DNA of 64,000 nucleotides, from positions 2,975,001-3,039,000 of the forward strand of contig NC_009901.1 in the NCBI RefSeq assembly GCF_000018285.1, read 5' to 3'. The stretch's first letter is position 1. Each line of letters begins with the position of its first letter. The DNA comes from Shewanella pealeana ATCC 700345 (lineage in GTDB: Bacteria > Pseudomonadota > Gammaproteobacteria > Enterobacterales > Shewanellaceae). Shown one piece after another: positions 59,712 to 64,000 of this stretch. The notes beneath the pieces are model-generated. The model did not search any database. It was not told the origin of the DNA and was given only the letters and a program-made list of their open reading frames with translations. Both the position numbers and the translations under genes were made by a program.

Positions 59712-60602
59712 ATGCAGGACCGGTTCTTAAAAAGCATAGCTAAGTTACCAGAGCCACTAGCAACCGCTATCGTACCATTGCTCGATAAAGACTTTGCTGG
59801 CCATATCGATGCTCAGCAGTTAGCAGAGCTACAAGCAGCAAGCAAGATGGAGCTAAACGAACTACTTTTAGCCCTGCTTCCCATTGCAGCCGCTTTAGCC
59901 AGACCGCCGATTAGTCAGTTTCATGTAGGGGCTATCGCTAAAGGTAAAAGCGGTGATATCTATATGGGCGCGAATATTGAATTGCCAGGTGAAGCGCTTT
60001 TTCATTCCGTACATGCTGAGCAGAGCGCCATTAGCCACGCATGGTTAAGCGGCGAAAGCATTATTGAAGACATCATAGTCAATGCCTCACCTTGCGGCCA
60101 TTGTCGTCAATTTATCAATGAGCTCGTTGACGGTGGTAAAGTTAACATTCACTTACCTGACCAAGCCACTGCGCCGCTTTCTCACTACTTGCCTTATGCA
60201 TTCGGCCCAAGCGATCTTGATGTCACTGAGCCTTTGCTTTCAAAACAGCAGCAGACGCTGACATTAGATTCTAACGACCCGATGATCATCGAAGGGTTAG
60301 ATCATGCAGGACTAAGCTATGCGCCTTACACTAAAGCCTATGCTTCTGTCGTTTTAGAGACTAAAGATGGTGCGACATACTGTGGACGCTACGCCGAGAA
60401 CGCTGCGTTTAACCCATCAATGCAACCCATGCAAATGGCGTTATCGACCATGGCGCGTCATAACCGCGATTTCAGCGAAATTAATCGCGCGGTGTTGATT
60501 GAGTCTTCTAAAGGGGTGATATCGTTGGTAGGCGCGGCTATGGACGCCCTGCACAGTGTTGCAGCTGTTGAGCTTGAACATATTGTGGTTGAGCCAGAGT
60601 AA
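59712..60602 (+). CDS. cdd: Cytidine deaminase
   Basis: Zinc enzyme deaminating cytidine and deoxycytidine in pyrimidine salvage. The 296 residues are the large dimeric (E. coli) form: an active N-terminal deaminase domain with [10 protein letters not shown] (His101, Glu103) and PCGHC (Cys128, Cys131), and a second, metal-free copy from about residue 190. A AAAGGA ribosome site precedes the ATG. Confidence 0.96.
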   Translation: MQDRFLKSIAKLPEPLATAIVPLLDKDFAGHIDAQQLAELQAASKMELNELLLALLPIAAALARPPISQFHVGAIAKGKSGDIYMGANIELPGEALFHSVHAEQSAISHAWLSGESIIEDIIVNASPCGHCRQFINELVDGGKVNIHLPDQATAPLSHYLPYAFGPSDLDVTEPLLSKQQQTLTLDSNDPMIIEGLDHAGLSYAPYTKAYASVVLETKDGATYCGRYAENAAFNPSMQPMQMALSTMARHNRDFSEINRAVLIESSKGVISLVGAAMDALHSVAAVELEHIVVEPE

Positions 60603-60633
60603 AAGCTGACTATTTTTAGAAATAGTCTAGACG

Positions 60634-60662
60634 AAAAAGGACCACTAATGTGGTCCTTTTTG
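60634..60662. terminator. Bidirectional terminator between cdd and the dehydrogenase gene
   Basis: Stem AAAAAGGACCAC / GTGGTCCTTTTT with loop TAAT, serving the two convergent genes. Confidence 0.88.
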
Positions 60663-60680
60663 TTGGGTTAAACTAAAAGC

Positions 60681-61556
60681 CTAACCACGATTCTTTTCCA
60701 GTTTTGCTAAAAGACTCGATGTATCCCAACGAGAACCACCAAGACCCTGCACTTCTGAATAAAATTGATCGACTAAAGCCGTTAACGGCAAGTGAGAGCC
60801 GTTGCGGCGCGCTTCAGTGAGCGCAATTCCTAAGTCTTTACGCATCCAATCAACTGCAAAACCAAGGTTATACTCGCCCTGCCACATGGTTTGATAACGG
60901 TTTTCCATCTGCCAGGATTGTGCCGCTCCTTTACTGATCACTTCGACGACCTTTTCACCATCTAAGCCTGCGCTTCGAGCAAAATGCAGGCCTTCAGCTA
61001 GACCTTGGACCACACCAGCGATACAAATTTGGTTAACCATCTTAGTCAGTTGTCCAGCTCCAACCTCACCTAGCAACTCTACGCAGCGAGCATAACTGTC
61101 AATGACAGGCTTTGCCGTATCGAATGTTGATTGTTCGCCGCCAGCCATCACAGTCAAGACACCGTTTTCAGCGCCAGCTTGTCCGCCTGATACAGGAGCG
61201 TCCATAAAACCAATATCTAATGACAGCGCTACCGCGTTAATTTCTCGGGCAACATCGGCAGAAGCTGTAGTGTGATCAACTAAAATACTTTCAGAGTCCA
61301 TACCAGCCAAAGCACCGGTATCGCCTAAGGTTACCTGACGTAAATCGTCATCATTTCCGACACATACAAAAACAATCTCTTGTCCTTCGGCCGCCGCTCT
61401 TGGAGTGAGTTGATATTCGCCGCCATGCTCTTTTGCCCAAGCTTGAGCTTTCGCCTCTGTGCGGTTATAAACCGTGACTTGATGCCCATGTTTAACAAGA
61501 TGCCCGGCCATGGGGTAACCCATCACGCCCAAACCAATAAATGCAACTTTAGCCAT
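60681..61556 (-). CDS. NAD(P)-dependent beta-hydroxyacid dehydrogenase
   Basis: Member of the 3-hydroxyisobutyrate / tartronate semialdehyde reductase family, 291 residues. The Rossmann motif is FIGLGVMGYPMAGHLVKHGH, the substrate loop is DAPVSGGQAGAENG and the catalytic Lys is in GQLTKMVNQ. The ATG at 61556 has AGGAAG just upstream; a long upstream extension would run through a terminator. The exact substrate (hydroxyisobutyrate, glycerate or glyoxylate) cannot be fixed; GarR/GlxR-like or a succinic semialdehyde reductase is possible. Confidence 0.86.
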   Translation of the reverse strand: MAKVAFIGLGVMGYPMAGHLVKHGHQVTVYNRTEAKAQAWAKEHGGEYQLTPRAAAEGQEIVFVCVGNDDDLRQVTLGDTGALAGMDSESILVDHTTASADVAREINAVALSLDIGFMDAPVSGGQAGAENGVLTVMAGGEQSTFDTAKPVIDSYARCVELLGEVGAGQLTKMVNQICIAGVVQGLAEGLHFARSAGLDGEKVVEVISKGAAQSWQMENRYQTMWQGEYNLGFAVDWMRKDLGIALTEARRNGSHLPLTALVDQFYSEVQGLGGSRWDTSSLLAKLEKNRG

Positions 61557-61642
61557 TTTACTTCCTACTTGTAGAGTGAGGTAATTAGAATTTTTACTCA
61601 TTCTAAAGGCTAGTCCATAAATAAAACAGAAAAAACAGGCAA

Positions 61643-61672
61643 TAAAAAAGCCAGCCCAAAGGCTAGCTTTCA
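61643..61672 (-). terminator. Terminator after the thioesterase gene
   Basis: On the minus strand AAAGCTAGCC pairs with GGCTGGCTTT (one G-T pair), loop TTTG, followed by TTTT. It lies about 20 bases after the thioesterase stop. Confidence 0.75.
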
Positions 61673-61693
61673 TTAATGATTTTACAACTCACA

Positions 61694-62194
61694 TTAGGAA
61701 TCTTGCAAAGACGGTTGCAGATCCACATGCGCCTGCATCTCTGCGCCAATCTTTTTGCGCATATCCATCAGGCGAATAGCTGATTCTCTAAGCTCAATAT
61801 CGGCTGGTAGTACAGGCTTCCAATCAGGGACTTCCGTGGGTTGACCATCATCATCAACAGCAACCATCACTAACACACAATGGGTAGTTAGATGCCGATC
61901 TTGAAACTTAGGGTCGCCCGCTTTCACATCAACACCTAAATGCATCGAAGTTCTGCCTGTGTAAATGACTTTAGCCGTAACCTCAACGATATTGCCTACA
62001 TGAATTGGTTTAACAAAACGAATGCCGCCTGCATAAGCAGTAATACAATACTTGCCACTCCAGCCCGCAGCGCAAGCATAACCCGCAAGGTCAATCCATT
62101 TCATCACGGCGCCGCCGTGTACTTTACCGCCAAAGTTTACATCTGCAGGTTCTGCTAAGAACCTCAGTGTTAACTGTCTTTCTAAACCGGCCAT
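61694..62194 (-). CDS. Acyl-CoA thioesterase, hotdog fold
   Basis: Predicted hydrolase of acyl-CoA esters, about 166 residues. Conserved NFGGKVHGGAVMKWIDLAGYACA is the hotdog helix with its active-site region, and GIRFVKPIHVGNIVEVTAKVIYTGRTSMHLGVDV is the central sheet, as in YciA/BFIT enzymes. The ATG at 62194 has a GAGG site six bases upstream; a TTG at 62206 is less likely. The chain-length preference is unknown. Confidence 0.88.
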   Translation of the reverse strand: MAGLERQLTLRFLAEPADVNFGGKVHGGAVMKWIDLAGYACAAGWSGKYCITAYAGGIRFVKPIHVGNIVEVTAKVIYTGRTSMHLGVDVKAGDPKFQDRHLTTHCVLVMVAVDDDGQPTEVPDWKPVLPADIELRESAIRLMDMRKKIGAEMQAHVDLQPSLQDS

Positions 62195-62259
62195 ATTGGA
62201 CCTCAATGCATTTACTGACTATTGAGTATCTTACGCCAAATTCTTTACATCAGCACCTT

Positions 62260-62628
62260 TTAGCCAAACTGACCGACTAAAAAGCTACCACTTAGAACAA
62301 CAGGTAAAGCTAATCGATAAACCCACAGTTGTGTTGTCGCGCCAAAGTACTTACCACCATTAAACAGGGTGTATGCTGCAATACCCGCTAAAAATAGTCC
62401 CATGACCTCAATACCTGCGATAACACTATTGGCATTGCTAACATCAATTGCTGTTATCAAGAGTGCAAACCAAACAATACTAAAAGCAGCTACCGCCATA
62501 TTAAATGTTTTTACACCTAACTGCAGTTGAGGTAAACGTGCAGCTGATTCACCGCGAATAAGCTCATTAATATTAGCAGTAATGATGCCTAGAACAGGCA
62601 TGATAGGAATAACAATTGGATTAAGCAC
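62260..62628 (-). CDS. Small four-segment membrane protein of unknown function
   Basis: A 122-residue hydrophobic protein that I do not recognise. Segments at about 4-20, 44-61, 69-88 and 103-119 look like membrane helices, and RGESAARLPQLQLG forms a loop. It lies alone between fabF and the thioesterase gene, on the same strand. Confidence 0.6.
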   Translation of the reverse strand: MLNPIVIPIMPVLGIITANINELIRGESAARLPQLQLGVKTFNMAVAAFSIVWFALLITAIDVSNANSVIAGIEVMGLFLAGIAAYTLFNGGKYFGATTQLWVYRLALPVVLSGSFLVGQFG

Positions 62629-62816
62629 TTTCGTGTCCCTTAGGTAAGATCTGTATTGAGCTCATCGCTTGAGCTAATGTCAGCAGTATCTGCCTAAAAA
62701 CAAGTATATTCTAGTGCCTTATCAGCAGATTAACTAAGGTTAATCTTACCGATACCCACTGTTAATATAACCTCAAAATTATGTGAAACACTTCAAATAT
62801 CGAGTCTTTGCTGCCA

Positions 62817-62844
62817 CAAAAAAAGCGCCCTTAGGCGCTTTTAA
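62817..62844 (-). terminator. Terminator after fabF
   Basis: On the minus strand AAAAGCGCC pairs with GGCGCTTTT with loop TAAG, followed by TTTTG. Confidence 0.85.
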
Positions 62845-62866
62845 ATTAACTCGGCGTACTAACTAA

Positions 62867-64000
62867 TTACACTTTCTTAAACAGTAGCGAACCGTTGGTG
62901 CCACCAAAGCCAAACGAATTACATAGACCGTAATCGAACTTATAATCGCGAGCAGTGTGAGCAACAAAATCTAAATCACAGCCTTCATCAGGATTATCCA
63001 AGTTAAGCGTAGGTGGAATAACCTGATCTTTTAGTGCCAATATCGTGATAATGGCTTCGACTGAACCTGCAGCGCCAAGCAAATGACCTGTCATTGATTT
63101 TGTTGAGCTCACAAGTAAGTCATAGGCATGGTCGCCAAATACTGACTTAACGGCAGCGGCTTCCGCCTTGTCACCAGCAGGAGTAGAAGTGCCATGAGCA
63201 TTGATATAACCAATCTCTTCACGGCCAATTTTAGCATCGTTAATGGCATTAACCATAGCAGCAGCCGCGCCAGCACCATCACTAGGTGGTGATGTCATAT
63301 GAAACGCATCGCCGCTCATGCCGAAACCGACTAACTCAGCATAGATCGTTGCGCCACGAGCTTTAGCGTGCTCGTACTCTTCAACAACCATCACACCTGC
63401 GCCGTCACCAATAACAAAACCATCACGGTCTTTATCCCAAGGGCGACTTGCCGCTTGTGGGTCATCGTTACGTGTTGAAAGTGCCTTTGCAGAACCAAAG
63501 CCTGCTACGGCTAATGGGCAAGTAACATCTTCTGCGCCGCCCGCAACCATTACGTCTGCATCGCCATAAGCAATGGTACGCGCCGCAAAACCGATATTGT
63601 GTACACCAGTAGTACAAGCGGTCGTCACAGCAAAGTTCGGGCCTGTCATGCCGTATTTAATTGAAAGGTGTCCAGCTATCATATTGATAATCGTGCTTGG
63701 AACAAAGAACGGCGATACCTTGCGAGGGCCACCCTTTAATAGAGCTGCATGATTTTGTTCGATAAGCGGCATACCGCCCATACCCGCACCAATGGCTGTT
63801 CCTACACGTGCAGGATCAAGCTTATCCATCTCAAGACCTGAGTCTTCGACAGCTTGGATACCGGCAGCCATGCCGTACTGAATAAACAGGTCCATCTTAC
63901 GTGCGTCTTTACGAGACATGTACTGCTCGACATCAAAGTCTTTAACAGAACCACTAAAACGCGTTGTGAACTCACTTGCATCAAATTTGGTTATTGGTGC
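62867..64000 (-). CDS. fabF: 3-oxoacyl-ACP synthase II FabF (5' end outside the window)
   Basis: Condensing enzyme of fatty acid elongation, especially palmitoleate to cis-vaccenate. 377 residues are visible; about 35 of the roughly 412-residue protein lie past the right edge, since the frame stays open to 64000 ([21 protein letters not shown]). The catalytic triad shows as Cys in [12 protein letters not shown], His in [11 protein letters not shown] and His in [12 protein letters not shown]. An internal ATG at 63919 is not the true start. Confidence 0.97.
   Translation of the reverse strand, partial: APITKFDASEFTTRFSGSVKDFDVEQYMSRKDARKMDLFIQYGMAAGIQAVEDSGLEMDKLDPARVGTAIGAGMGGMPLIEQNHAALLKGGPRKVSPFFVPSTIINMIAGHLSIKYGMTGPNFAVTTACTTGVHNIGFAARTIAYGDADVMVAGGAEDVTCPLAVAGFGSAKALSTRNDDPQAASRPWDKDRDGFVIGDGAGVMVVEEYEHAKARGATIYAELVGFGMSGDAFHMTSPPSDGAGAAAAMVNAINDAKIGREEIGYINAHGTSTPAGDKAEAAAVKSVFGDHAYDLLVSSTKSMTGHLLGAAGSVEAIITILALKDQVIPPTLNLDNPDEGCDLDFVAHTARDYKFDYGLCNSFGFGGTNGSLLFKKV

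Overview
The window reads as a chromosomal segment of a marine gammaproteobacterium of the Shewanella type. This is inferred from protein resemblance (FadR, NhaB, MinCDE, FadD, the long PurC form, a DUF3802-like protein) and from gene order: fadR-nhaB-dsbB, ycgN/ycgL/minCDE/rnd/fadD/tsaB/yoaA and pheS-pheT-ihfA recall enterobacterial arrangements but are rearranged. Coding density is high, intrinsic terminators are clear, and almost every gene is housekeeping. The only mobile element is one IS3-family insertion. I saw no tRNA, rRNA, CRISPR array, prophage or defence island.

Layout. 0-7.3 kb: isoaspartyl peptidase facing the tamA-tamB outer-membrane assembly pair. 7.4-10.6 kb: fadR and nhaB (divergent), then dsbB. 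10.6-15.7 kb: ycgN, an MltB-like lytic transglycosylase, ycgL, minCDE and rnd. 15.8-24 kb: a long minus-strand run (yoaA, tsaB, a small unknown gene, an M50B-like membrane protease, an exported methyltransferase, an alpha/beta hydrolase, fadD), with one small membrane protein gene facing yoaA. 24.2-31.9 kb: the complete histidine operon hisL-GDCBHAFI with a readable attenuator. 32-34.6 kb: purC, then the insertion sequence. 34.6-39.4 kb: lpxM, ihfA, pheT, pheS (minus strand). 39.7-44.1 kb: a chemotaxis receptor with a FliA-type promoter candidate, then a large Cache/HAMP/PAS protein whose kinase core has lost its phospho-accepting histidine. 44.1-47.8 kb: a tandemly duplicated retropepsin-like periplasmic protein, two small unknown proteins, a YceI protein and pdxH. 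47.8-52 kb: polyamine genes speB, a eukaryote-type S-adenosylmethionine decarboxylase, and speA. 52.5-56 kb: cvfB-like, yceH and a two-gene ABC exporter. 56.3-64 kb: cold-shock gene, rlmA, sbcB, cdd, a beta-hydroxyacid dehydrogenase, a thioesterase, a small membrane protein, and fabF running off the right edge.

How genes work together: arginine decarboxylase and agmatinase make putrescine, and the AdoMet decarboxylase supplies the aminopropyl donor for spermidine; no spermidine synthase gene lies nearby. FadR is the expected regulator of fatty-acid genes such as fadD here. The most unusual items are the eukaryote-type AdoMet decarboxylase with one altered substrate-site residue, the duplicated retropepsin-like protein, the histidine-less sensor, the exported methyltransferase and a start-less Phe-rich stretch before pheS. 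I found no convincing wholly new multi-gene system.
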